Counted from the first letter of the stretch, positions 17,203-25,605 are shown. The stretch: 64,000 nucleotides of DNA from MGIIb-Q1 sp964342465 (GCA_964342465.1 CAYFFQ010000002.1:1-64000); one strand, 5' to 3'. Translations and numbers: made by a program. Notes: a model not told the origin generated them from the sequence alone.

Positions 17203-19493
17203 AATCCCACATCACCTTTCATCCCTGAAACTGAATCAGCACCTAACCTGATTTCGGCGGCCAATCTCACCCGTTCAGACAAATCGTTCGCCCTCCATGC
17301 GACAACCGCAAAATGGATTTTCCTGCCGGCAGGGGCCGCATGGCCAAGGGCGGCAGCTCTTGATAGAGCAGCAGTCGTAATCGTTGTCACCCTCTGGTCA
17401 CCTAATTCCTTGCGAATTCGTCTCCCTACGATAAGGTCTGATAGTGGTATCTCACCATTTGTGAGCGACTCCAACTGCTCATGCAAGTAATTGATAACTC
17501 TGAGTTGGTTGTCATGCGTCGTATCGAATTTCAGGGTCTCGAGTGCCTCTCTCTGCAATCGCTCAACCCACGGACAGGTGGAGTGCTGACGCAGTTCTAT
17601 CCCTCTGACTTTCCACCCCTCGCCACCGTGACCGAAGTACTTGGTCAGAGCGCCTACACCGCTGGTTCTGTTGGGGATGAAGCAGATCCATTCATATTCA
17701 TCTTCCAAGTCTATGGGAATGCCAATTTGATTCAACACCTTCTCCTTGATACTCTCTATAGACCGCAACCTGTCGCTACTTGACCTCGCTTGTGTATCGG
17801 TTAGCCACATTGAATCGACAATGGCATGCAGAGTCTCCCAACCCTCTTCAGTGGCAATCTCAATCGCCTGTAAAAGAATCTCACGCGCCCATGCGCAAAT
17901 CGCTTCATGGCATTCGATTCTGCCGAATCTTGCATTTCGGTAGCCGGTATAACCGAAACAGGTGACCAAGACCCATTTGAGGGCGTTCTGCCGCCCATCC
18001 CACACATCACCCTTTTCCACTCGGCGGCTTTTCAGTTGAGCCCGCCTTTCGATTATCGGGGCGACAACCCTGCCGAGAAACCCATGCCGCCTCGTACAGG
18101 TGTGTAGGTTCAGTTCCGGCACATCAAGAACCATCTCGACATCATTGCTGGGGTCCAATCTCCGAGCCACTTCCTCAGCCGCCTCATCGGTGAGGAGAGG
18201 TAGTTTTCCATCAATTGTCTCACCCATTGGGGGTGGCTGACAACAGAGGCAGTTGAGGGTCTCGGGACTGATGTTGCGGGTAGCGATGATGCTTGGGAAC
18301 AGCGAGGCAAAATCGAGTTCAACGACCCTTTCGTGGTATCCACTCACAGGGTCGAGGTAGAGGCCGCCGCGGTCAGCGGCCAGCAACTCCAATCCATCCT
18401 TGACATCCTCGGGGCGGTTCTTTTTCCAAGGCACTAGGACACCATCTTCCATCGCCAGCCGCATCTGCATGGCGCTAATCGCTGAGCCGGGTGAGAGGCG
18501 AGATATATCCTGTCCCGATAGACCGGCCATACGAGCCAGTTCAATAAGACCAGAAACTCCACCCTCTCGGACGATGAAGGAACCGGCCATGTCGATGTGG
18601 ATTCTACCCTCAAGTGCATGATAGGACTCTCTGCGCAACAACCTCCCGTATGACCATGTGGTTCTCCCCTTGGTGCGTGGAGTAAGTCCCTTCTCACTTC
18701 GACCCAACAGGAGTGGTTCATCGATTGATGCAGCGAGCCGCCTCAATGCCGGTAGGTCTACGCTGTCGCCGGCATCGGTGACTATCACATCGGGGTCCAG
18801 TGACCGAATGAGATGATGTAGTCGCGCCAACATCTCGCTTGGCGGCTCCCTCTTGATGGTGTACACTGGCCCATCTTCCTCTCTGCCCACGACCCCTCGC
18901 TCCTGAATTGTGATGGATGACAGTTCAGCAGCAGGTCTCCGCTGTCCATGTTGGTCGTGGCAATCACAGTGGAGATGAATGATTTTCAATGGGGGGAGGT
19001 CTAATGAGAGGTCCAGCCTCTCATCGATGGCGGTGATTACATTTCCTTCCACGCTGACCCTTCCAAATGGATGGACACCTCTATCCAAGAGGTGTCGCTG
19101 TGCCATTTTCTGGTCGACGGAATAGAGATGGTGGTGATGCCAATCGCCTCGCCCATCTATCGCTGCTGCAAGTTGGGCGAGGCGCGAAGGCCTGTCTGTT
19201 GACACGGATAAAACGGTGGTCGCCCTCTCCGCCCCAAGTTCGGTTGAATGTCTTTCAAATCGGCATCGTAGGTTTCCGAAAGCGGTATGCAGTTCCGGCT
19301 CTCCGAGCCAGCGTGCCAATTGTTCCAACCTCTCTATGTCGGCTGCAACATGGAGGGCGACTCTCCATCTCTCTCTCACGGAGATGGCCTTGCCACCTTC
19401 CAATTTGACCCAGACGACCATCTCGTCACCATCGAGGTGACAGTCCAGCACCCATCCCCTGTGGGCTGAATTTTCATTGCCATCGTCTGTCAT
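17061..19493 (-). CDS. Divergent family B DNA polymerase
   Basis: Predicted polymerase of 810 residues. Motif A is LDFASLFPSII (about residues 393-403, Asp394) and motif B is about 501-524 (GRQNALKWVLVTCFGYTGY). Motif C is HAIVDSMW (556-563), where canonical YGDTDS has lost its first Asp (Ile558) but keeps the second (Asp560). The exonuclease region is altered: HLHCDC stands where the DIE of ExoI would be, and ExoII and ExoIII acidic residues are not evident, so proofreading is probably lost. The stretch SPGSAISAMQ...GVLVPWKKNRPE and the ATRNISPET segment are PolB-like. ATG 19493 has a perfect GGAGG site 6 nt upstream. Whether this is the replicative enzyme, a repair enzyme or partly inactive is open. 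Confidence 0.75.
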   Translation of the reverse strand: MTDDGNENSAHRGWVLDCHLDGDEMVVWVKLEGGKAISVRERWRVALHVAADIERLEQLARWLGEPELHTAFGNLRCRFERHSTELGAERATTVLSVSTDRPSRLAQLAAAIDGRGDWHHHHLYSVDQKMAQRHLLDRGVHPFGRVSVEGNVITAIDERLDLSLDLPPLKIIHLHCDCHDQHGQRRPAAELSSITIQERGVVGREEDGPVYTIKREPPSEMLARLHHLIRSLDPDVIVTDAGDSVDLPALRRLAASIDEPLLLGRSEKGLTPRTKGRTTWSYGRLLRRESYHALEGRIHIDMAGSFIVREGGVSGLIELARMAGLSGQDISRLSPGSAISAMQMRLAMEDGVLVPWKKNRPEDVKDGLELLAADRGGLYLDPVSGYHERVVELDFASLFPSIIATRNISPETLNCLCCQPPPMGETIDGKLPLLTDEAAEEVARRLDPSNDVEMVLDVPELNLHTCTRRHGFLGRVVAPIIERRAQLKSRRVEKGDVWDGRQNALKWVLVTCFGYTGYRNARFGRIECHEAICAWAREILLQAIEIATEEGWETLHAIVDSMWLTDTQARSSSDRLRSIESIKEKVLNQIGIPIDLEDEYEWICFIPNRTSGVGALTKYFGHGGEGWKVRGIELRQHSTCPWVERLQREALETLKFDTTHDNQLRVINYLHEQLESLTNGEIPLSDLIVGRRIRKELGDQRVTTITTAALSRAAALGHAAPAGRKIHFAVVAWRANDLSERVRLAAEIRLGADSVSGMKGDVGFYEPLARRAVWAILSPFGWDEEGISRRGERSLVLTLDSFGLKSERSD

Positions 19494-19622
19494 CACAATC
19501 CTCCACTAACGGGTTTGTCAACCTCCATGTATGCGACATCACCACAACAGACATCTCTTTCTCTCCCAAGGGGTCGCCACCCCGCTACAACAGTCATTCG
19601 GCAAATTGGCGAGTGAAATGGC

Positions 19623-19792
19623 GGTTCAGGATTCCAATTCATCAATTTCTCACTCAATCGCAGTTTCGGTTGAATGGTCGGCATGGTAGTCGTGGTTCAG
19701 GATTCCAATTCCTCGATTCTCACTCAATCGCTGTTTCGGTTGAATCTTCGGCATGGTAGTCGTGGTTCAGGATTCCAACTCCTCGATTCTCC
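19623..19792. repeat. 70-bp tandem repeat built from a gene end
   Basis: Units start at 19623, 19694 and 19764 (periods 71 and 70) with the shared core GGTTCAGGATTCCAA. The third unit is the actual 3' end of the small gene that stops at 19767, so the other two are duplicates of its last codons, stop codon and trailer. They lie between that gene and polB, which follow each other on the minus strand. Confidence 0.85.
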
Positions 19793-20021
19793 GCTCAAGC
19801 CGAGCCATCTTGCAATAGGCATCGACCATGATGGCGAGAAACATCGGTTCCATCGGTTCTGATGTCGGCATCATCCCACCTGCTGAAGCGCGCTCCCGCA
19901 CCGATTTGGCCATCTTGTCCAAAGCGAGTTTGTCCTCCGTCCGCAGAGCCCTCCTGAAGTTGTTCCAAGCGACCATTCTCTCCTCTATTCTCATGCGCCA
20001 TGTCGATACTGTGCGACCCAT
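19767..20021 (-). CDS. Small conserved-looking archaeal protein
   Basis: Protein of 84 residues starting MGRTVSTWRMRIEERM, followed by amphipathic helices (RALRTEDKLALDKMAKSV) and ending in a charged coiled-coil-like tail (KMARLERRIEELES). The pattern resembles short haloarchaeal proteins that begin MGRTxxTYR and end in the same kind of helix (DUF8156-like, from memory), so I regard it as real. It precedes polB on the same strand (274 nt gap holding the 70-bp repeat), and its upstream region has a perfect dyad. Function is unknown; a link with replication or repair is only suggested by position. Confidence 0.6.
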   Translation of the reverse strand: MGRTVSTWRMRIEERMVAWNNFRRALRTEDKLALDKMAKSVRERASAGGMMPTSEPMEPMFLAIMVDAYCKMARLERRIEELES

Positions 20022-20170
20022 GCACTTCTCCTTGAGGACGAGGTAGTAGACGGTATCTCACGCACCCGCACCTCACCTGCAAAGTGAAAGTGTTCTATCG
20101 GTGGTGAAAGTGGTTGTATGCAGGCAGTAACAACACCACTAGAGAGTCAGTAATTCTATGAAAATGAAAG

Positions 20171-20185
20171 GGCGAAACTTTCGCC
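20171..20185. promoter_or_regulatory. Perfect dyad upstream of the small gene
   Basis: GGCGAAA-C-TTTCGCC is a perfect inverted repeat with a 1-nt centre, too tight for an RNA hairpin but fitting a DNA-binding site. It lies about 150 nt upstream of the 84-residue gene and just beyond the 3' end of endA. Two GTGAAAGTG copies at about 20083-20112 lie nearby. Confidence 0.4.
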
Positions 20186-20231
20186 TATTTGTTGGCCGAG
20201 ACATCATCTATCGTCAAAGTTCACATTCCTG

Positions 20232-21266
20232 TCAATGTCTGAAACCCGACCAACGGGATGAAGCGGGTGGCCTCGTTATCGCCAGAAAACGCCAACTGTC
20301 TTCAATTCTCAATCCACAAAGCCAAGTCTTGTGAACGCCGTTGGCGAGCCGAGCGGCGAGACAGGCCTGACCCCAATCCCTAGGTGCCAACCAGTATGGT
20401 TGCAGTAACCATTCAGCGTGCCTTTCACCGATTTCTGATTCGTACAGCCGCCATCTAGTGCCATACTTGAATCCAGACCGAGGCAGCAACCCACGCGCCA
20501 GCACCGCCTTCAAAAGAGCCACGCTCTCCGCATGACCACTAGATTCACAGAGGAGCGCAACCTCGTCATCTTCCAACCAAGCACCTTCAGGTAGAGGTGA
20601 AGCGAGTTGGACAGGCAATTTCTGGCTACCGATGTAAAGTGCGCCACAGCCGGTCTTCACCAATTCTTCGTTGAGGTCATTCATGGCATCGAAATCGATT
20701 GGGGGATGAATGCCTCTCGGCTCTTCGGGACTTACTCTATAGGTAGTTACGCCGAACTCTTCGTCAACGATGAGCACCTCGGCGATGCGGCCAAGAGAAT
20801 TCACTTCACAAGCCCAGTGAAAGAGTCTGGAATAGTCAATCGGTTCAAACTCCCTGACCCAGATGACCTCTGATTCGGGAAGGTCGCTCTTCACCTTGGC
20901 TCCCCTCCCCCAGCGCAGCGCCCAACTCCCCTCAGAAACAATTACATTGAGTGCGACATGTTCTATGTTTTCTCGCAGGATGACTTTTTCACCCGGTACT
21001 CTCATCGCTTCAAGTGCTGCGGCCTGATGGAGAAGGGTGTCGTCCTCTCGCAACATCTCTTCTATCCAACCTTCGCCAGTTATCATGTGTCGATGACGGA
21101 CACAGAAGATGACTTCAGAGGGGTGAAGGAGCAAACTGTTTTCCACGCCCATCCTGCCGATGGCGGATTTATCGAAGAGTCTCTGAGCGGCCCCTCCATG
21201 CAGTACCCAACCATTCTCCTCGAGAGAAGGTGGGCCGATGGAGCGTGCTGGAGAGGTCATGCTCAT
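20232..21266 (-). CDS. endA: tRNA-splicing endonuclease
   Basis: Archaeal tRNA-intron lyase of 344 residues, a length consistent with the fused two-repeat form. The C-terminal catalytic domain shows the family triad in order: Tyr in GTRWRLYES, His in GERHAEWLL and Lys in NGVHKTWLCGLR. The N-terminal half has a pseudo-repeat of the same fold (LLHPSEVIFCVRHRH). It cuts bulge-helix-bulge introns from precursor tRNA; the archease gene 2.3 kb away is a cofactor of the RtcB ligase that joins the halves. No RtcB gene is in the window. Confidence 0.88.
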   Translation of the reverse strand: MSMTSPARSIGPPSLEENGWVLHGGAAQRLFDKSAIGRMGVENSLLLHPSEVIFCVRHRHMITGEGWIEEMLREDDTLLHQAAALEAMRVPGEKVILRENIEHVALNVIVSEGSWALRWGRGAKVKSDLPESEVIWVREFEPIDYSRLFHWACEVNSLGRIAEVLIVDEEFGVTTYRVSPEEPRGIHPPIDFDAMNDLNEELVKTGCGALYIGSQKLPVQLASPLPEGAWLEDDEVALLCESSGHAESVALLKAVLARGLLPRSGFKYGTRWRLYESEIGERHAEWLLQPYWLAPRDWGQACLAARLANGVHKTWLCGLRIEDSWRFLAITRPPASSRWSGFRH

Positions 21267-21410
21267 CCCTTAACCCCGAAGGGTGTGACCATTTTTATTG
21301 AAGGCTTTCATTGTCCAGAACGATTCACCCACCTCAAGAATAGGCGAGAAAGTCCTCCCCGACATACCTCAGTTTGATAGAGTAAGTGCACATAGGGATT
21401 GGTGATTGTG

Positions 21411-22190
21411 ATGGCGTCCAAGGGTAGATTGGGTGAATACACCGTTGAACAACGGGTCCTCATTCACCTATCAGAACACCGTCTCGCTCGTTCACGGTGG
21501 GAAGGCAAGACCGAACAGACCCAATCGGGAATCGCTGCTGCAGTTGGAATTGCGAGGAAGCACCTGCCGCGCACCCTGAAGGCGCTGATGGCGCAGGAAC
21601 TCGTTGAAATGGAGACGAGGCATGTTCCGGGCGCCCGTCAAAGATGTCGGATTTACTTCCTGACGCCAGCCGGTGTGGCTGCGGCGGCGCCGATGCATGA
21701 TGAACTCGGTGAAAGAGAGATAGTAGAAGCTGGTGTGACAACGACTGTAGCAGCCCTCGCAAAACACGATATCCCCTACCTCGAGATTCTCGCTCATCTC
21801 AATTCTGATGGCGTCTTTGACTCTGAAATGCATGCGACTGACATAGAGGATGACGACCCTGGTGCTGACCTCTATCGCAAGGTCCTCCATCGCGCTTGGG
21901 GGGATGGGAAAATCACCGAGGATGAGAGAGGAATGCTGGACGACATCTCCATCCATCTCGGACTCGAGCCCGACATTGTAGAGAGCATCGAGAGTGAAGT
22001 CAACTCTGAGAGAGTCGATTCTCCCTCACAGCAGACGGAGACATATCTCAGTGTCCTCGCCATCGCTTGGCAAGACGGATACATCTCCACTGATGAGCAG
22101 GCGATGTTGGACACATTGGCAAAATCTCTCGGCATATCTCCCGAAGACGCACGTGAGGTGCAAGAGAAGTGGATATCCCAAAATGGCTGA
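21411..22190 (+). CDS. Winged-helix protein with two TerB-like repeats
   Basis: Residues 1-90 form a MarR/ArsR-like winged helix (GIAAAVGIARKHLPRTLKALMAQELVE recognition region, then the CRIYFLTPAG wing). The C-terminal half holds two copies of a helical unit, RAWGDGKITEDERGMLDDI and AIAWQDGYISTDEQAMLDTL, each followed by an LGLEP or LGISPE turn. This is the half-repeat pattern of the TerB/DjlA-like fold, which carries acidic, possibly metal-binding residues. A DNA-binding regulator sensing a ligand or metal is plausible but unproven. ATG 21411 is preferred over a TTG 12 nt upstream. Confidence 0.7.
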   Translation: MASKGRLGEYTVEQRVLIHLSEHRLARSRWEGKTEQTQSGIAAAVGIARKHLPRTLKALMAQELVEMETRHVPGARQRCRIYFLTPAGVAAAAPMHDELGEREIVEAGVTTTVAALAKHDIPYLEILAHLNSDGVFDSEMHATDIEDDDPGADLYRKVLHRAWGDGKITEDERGMLDDISIHLGLEPDIVESIESEVNSERVDSPSQQTETYLSVLAIAWQDGYISTDEQAMLDTLAKSLGISPEDAREVQEKWISQNG

Positions 22191-22329
22191 CCGGCGACTA
22201 CCCACCGAACTGAGCCTGCTACCTCACCCCCTCGCCATGACCTCCACATACCTCACCTAGACACTCTGCACGCATGGGTCACTACCGGACGCGCCCTCCG
22301 TTTGCAGGACTTTGGGGCCAGCGGGTGAA

Positions 22330-22428
22330 GTTGATGAGTAGATTGGTTGATTTGGCGACATGATGGTGGTGTTCTCATCCAACATCAATTCTGGTGTAGT
22401 TGATGAGTAGATGGGTTGATTTGGCGAC
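22330..22428. repeat. 30-bp direct repeat, 69 bp apart
   Basis: A 30-bp segment (GTTGATGAGTAGA core, then GGTTGATTTGGCGAC) occurs at 22330-22359 and 22399-22428 with one mismatch. It lies in the 272-nt gap before the PfkB-family gene. The rest of that gap holds nothing recognisable. Confidence 0.85.
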
Positions 22429-22462
22429 TCCACCTCGGGCGTGGTGAAGAGGGTGAGAGAGA

Positions 22463-23518
22463 GTGCTCGACGAGATGGTCCAGAAGGAGATAGACATTCT
22501 CCGCTCACTTCACACTCTGGTGGACAATCCAGGGGATAAACCGGTCATTCTCATGGGTGATGTCATTCTCGACAGGTACTTCCGAGGGTGGACCAACCAC
22601 CTGAACTCCTTCGCACCAGTCCCTGTGGTGAAGGTGATGCAGAAATCTGAGAGTGCTGGCGCTGCGGCTCATATCGCCAGAAGCCTCGTCAATCTCGGCT
22701 TGGATGTGAGATTCTTTGCTCTCCTAGGTGGTGACGAACATGGACAGGTCATCGCTCAGCAATTGCATGAGGAGGGTGTCAACACATCTGACATCCGCCT
22801 CGCAACTCACATGTCGACTGTGGCGAAGACTCGCATCTATGGTTCGAGGGAGAGCCTCATTGACCGTGAACAATTGATTTTACAGTTTGACGAGGAGTCC
22901 AACGAAGAATATCCATCCTCGGTTGTCAAGAAATTGACCAATTCGGCTTGCGCTGCTCTGCCTGGGGCGGCAGCGGTGGTTCTGAGCGATTATGGGAAGG
23001 GAGTCATCAGTGACGAAGGGGCGGCACAGGTCATCGCTACGGCGAAGGCCGCCGATGTGCCGGTCATCTGCGACCCCAAACTGACGGGATTGCATCGGAC
23101 TGTCGCTGCTACGGTAGCGATTTTTGAAATCCGCGGTCTCGAACTTCTAAGGAGAAGGAACAATCTTGCGGATGCGGCGGCGACGGCCGCCCACTTCATC
23201 GCTCGAAACGAATGGGAGGGTATGCTCGTCCTCGGTGGCGAGCATGGCACTTGGCTCTATCAGAAGGATGAGGAACCACTCCACCTACCCTGCCTCATCG
23301 AAGTTCCACAACAACTCATCGGTCTCCACGATGCCGCGGCCACAGCGATGGCGGCTGCTTTAGGCGCCGGTATGAGCCTCAGCGAAGCGGCGCGGCTCGC
23401 CAACGCCGCCTGCGAATGCGTCTTGGCATCAGAGACGAGCCGTGTTGTCCTTGAGACCAAGAAACTGATGACGCGGTTGGATGAAGTCGCTTGGCACTTC
23501 CAGATATCCGACCGATGA
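22463..23518 (+). CDS. PfkB-family carbohydrate kinase, RfaE/HldE-like
   Basis: Protein of 351 residues resembling the kinase half of HldE. It shows the opening motif VILMGDVILDRYFRG, the FAPVPVVKV strand, the GAAAHIARSLVNLGLDVRFFALLGGDEHG signature 1 and the LSDYGKGVI segment, then a CDPKL strand. The normally invariant anion-hole/catalytic motif GAGD near the C-terminus is LHDA here (about residues 293-296): the Asp is kept but the glycines are lost. Activity is therefore uncertain. GTG 22463 follows AGGGTGA; ATG 22475 is an alternative start. Confidence 0.75.
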   Translation: MLDEMVQKEIDILRSLHTLVDNPGDKPVILMGDVILDRYFRGWTNHLNSFAPVPVVKVMQKSESAGAAAHIARSLVNLGLDVRFFALLGGDEHGQVIAQQLHEEGVNTSDIRLATHMSTVAKTRIYGSRESLIDREQLILQFDEESNEEYPSSVVKKLTNSACAALPGAAAVVLSDYGKGVISDEGAAQVIATAKAADVPVICDPKLTGLHRTVAATVAIFEIRGLELLRRRNNLADAAATAAHFIARNEWEGMLVLGGEHGTWLYQKDEEPLHLPCLIEVPQQLIGLHDAAATAMAAALGAGMSLSEAARLANAACECVLASETSRVVLETKKLMTRLDEVAWHFQISDR

Positions 23519-23593
23519 GGCAGCAGAAATGAGTAGAGGCGCACACGATTGCTGTTCACACCGCGTTTCATGCGAGAACAGAGGTGTCATTCC

Positions 23594-24064
23594 ATGAGTT
23601 GGTGGGAATTTCCTACGACTGCTGATTTCGGGGTGTGTGCGTTCGCACCCTCACCTGAGCGCCTCTTCGAGGAGATTACACTCGGAATGCAGCACCTCCT
23701 CATCTCCGAGAGTAGTCGGCGATACCAAGGTTTGACACGGCATACGGGAACATGGCGTATTTTGACGAGGGGTTCACTTGACAATACCCTTGTGGCATGG
23801 TTGGAGGAGGTTCTCTACAAGTGTGAGGTCGAGGGTCTTTGGTTGGTCACTCTACAGGTGCAATTTGATGAAGATGAGGTAAATGCTCAGATTTCCTATG
23901 TGCTAGAAGAGGAAGTTCAGAGGCAAGTGGAAATTAAGGCTGTGACCCGCCACGCACTGCTGTTCAGGGAACTAACCAGTGGAGAGGAGTTCACCTGCGA
24001 CTCACCTGATGTACCAGTGATGAGTGGACCGGGATGGGTGGCTCAAGTGATTTTCGACATATGA
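23594..24064 (+). CDS. Archease
   Basis: Protein of 156 residues of the archease family, which activates the RtcB RNA ligase during tRNA splicing. It shows the family start EFPTTADFGVCAFAPSPERLFEE, the helix NTLVAWLEEVLYKCEVEG, the conserved KAVTRHALLF strand (the usual IKAVTYH) and the C-terminal VIFDI. ATG 23594 is the correct start because the family begins right before this segment; the frame runs open upstream to 23549. It follows the PfkB-family gene by 75 nt. Confidence 0.9.
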   Translation: MSWWEFPTTADFGVCAFAPSPERLFEEITLGMQHLLISESSRRYQGLTRHTGTWRILTRGSLDNTLVAWLEEVLYKCEVEGLWLVTLQVQFDEDEVNAQISYVLEEEVQRQVEIKAVTRHALLFRELTSGEEFTCDSPDVPVMSGPGWVAQVIFDI

Positions 24065-24123
24065 AAGAGGTAATTCATCCCTCGTGAACCAACATTAAGT
24101 AGGTCGAGAATCCTGCTTGAAAT

Positions 24124-24559
24124 GTGGGTATAGAGGTATGCTCCAATTGTCTCTCTCCGGAGATATTCCCTCATATGGGATTCGAGTTGGGAAAAATATA
24201 CCAATGCAAGGTCTGCGGCCACATCAGCCCATTGACAATTGAATTTGACAATCAAGATGCTCTGAAGTCTGCCCGTGATGAGTTCCCGAAATTCGCCCTC
24301 AACGGTGAGAATCAAGCATCATCAGCAGCCCATACATTGTTGATTGCGGAAGACAACGAGCCGCAAATGGGAATTCTGAAAATGCTGTCCGATAGTCGGC
24401 CTCGGACTTGTCATTATCGGATTGGGCGAGTTTGTTATAGGAGGAAACCGAGCCGCTTACCAACCAATAATAGTCGGGGCGACGGTCATTTTATTTTCGG
24501 TTGGGGCGGGAAAGATTCAATCTCATCTTCGTGCCTTCGGAAGAAAAAATCGGGACTAA
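24124..24559 (+). pseudogene. Frameshifted zinc-ribbon membrane protein
   Basis: Frame one (from GTG 24124) encodes a zinc ribbon (CSNC at residues 6-9, CKVC at about 28-31) and a linker. At about 24377-24390 the reading must move +1 to continue as CPIVGLGLVIIGLGEFVIGG, a hydrophobic helix. A second helix (IIVGATVILFSVGAG) and a basic end (RAFGRKNRD) follow, with the stop at 24557-24559. A run of four A lies at the junction. The combined product of about 145 residues makes sense as a small zinc-ribbon protein with two membrane helices. It is a disrupted gene, a sequencing error or, less likely, a programmed +1 shift. Confidence 0.6.
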
Positions 24560-25221
24560 TCATTCTTGTTGCAACCCCTGCGATAACCTATCCGAATTGG
24601 AGGGAACCGATTCAATTTTCAGATGTTGTATGGAAAAGGGTGGGCGCGCCCGAGGTGGACGCTCGTTTCCGCTTCCGTAAATGCCCCCGTCTTCTCAACC
24701 CCGGTACCCCAAGGCACCCAAGGTCCCGAGTTGGGCTGCTCCATTCCTGGCCTCACCTGATTCCCCGGCGTGCGGTGTTAGCAGATTCCCTCCGGAATCC
24801 GTTCTACCAACCTGAGTCACTTGGGGGCGAGGTATCATCGTCCACGGTTGCTACTTCCACGGCTCGTCTGCGCCGCCCCCGGGCTTCGGACCACCAGTTG
24901 CGATTTGTGATGCAGGGAACGCCAACTCCCCTCCTAGCCCATACTATCCGCCGCATCGGTTCCATTTGAACCTCGCGATTAATCTCGGTCACCACCTCTG
25001 TCGTGTGGCGCCTGAGGGAAACAGTGCTGCTTGCAAGATTCGCTCCGAGGATCATTGTCTCCTCTCCCGTCAGAGGGGTCAGAGGTGAAATCAGTAGCAA
25101 CATCTTTGCTTGCTTGTTGTTGAATGAATTGCGCTCAGGCAACACATCCCACTCCGCCGTCTCTCTGTATGGTCTGGTTCGAGATGGCTCGTGGTGTCAG
25201 ATGGTTAATTCTGGAAGCGGA
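24560..25221. other. Region of decayed or unrecognised coding sequence
   Basis: A stretch of 662 nt without an intact gene. Fragments in different plus-strand frames look protein-like: GAPEVDARFRFRKCP near 24650, SSQPRYPKAPKVPSW near 24690 and a proline-rich APPPGFGPPVAICDAG near 24870-24915. This pattern suggests a proline-rich, zinc-ribbon-bearing gene broken by several frameshifts. The single long open frames here (one per strand) lack family resemblance. Confidence 0.4.
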
Positions 25222-25605
25222 TTACTCAGCCTCATATTTTGATGGACAACCGGTGATTATCTCATCAGCGCTGAGGGTCCAACCATCATCATGGTGAAGG
25301 AGTTCTCCTTTCACTGCAACCACTCTTCCTTCGCTGAAGGCTGGTGGTATGGCTACTCCCGACGAGTCGACAGTCAGGTTGTGAGATGTACCGGAGAGGA
25401 GAAAGGTGTTGTTCTGAGCGTTGAACGAGTCGATGGCGACGACTCCGCGCAGATGCACCTGTCCATCATCGTACTCTTCGGGAGAGGCCATCACTTCATC
25501 GACACTGTACTGGACCTCTGGCTCGTTCCCAAGCAACACCACAGCCAAGGCTGAGACGATGAGCAACCCGACCACGCCGAGCCGCACCCGTCGCGACATT
25601 CCCAT
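25222..25605 (-). CDS. ccmE: CcmE-like haem chaperone, CxxxY type
   Basis: Protein of 127 residues with one N-terminal membrane anchor (LGVVGLLIVSALAVVLL) and an OB-fold beta-barrel (HLRGVVAIDSF, AIPPAFSEGRVVAVKGEL, WTLSADEII). The CPSKYE end is diagnostic of CcmE. The classical haem-binding His of HxxxY is replaced by Cys, the CxxxY variant known from archaea and Desulfovibrio. It would carry haem to apocytochromes outside the membrane. ATG 25605 opens the anchor; upstream in-frame starts exist. No other ccm gene is in the window. Confidence 0.82.
   Translation of the reverse strand: MGMSRRVRLGVVGLLIVSALAVVLLGNEPEVQYSVDEVMASPEEYDDGQVHLRGVVAIDSFNAQNNTFLLSGTSHNLTVDSSGVAIPPAFSEGRVVAVKGELLHHDDGWTLSADEIITGCPSKYEAE

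Noticed and set aside
24804..25145. Minus-strand open frame of 113 codons
   Set aside because: Low-complexity arginine-rich ending and no motif; the same DNA holds protein-like fragments on the other strand.
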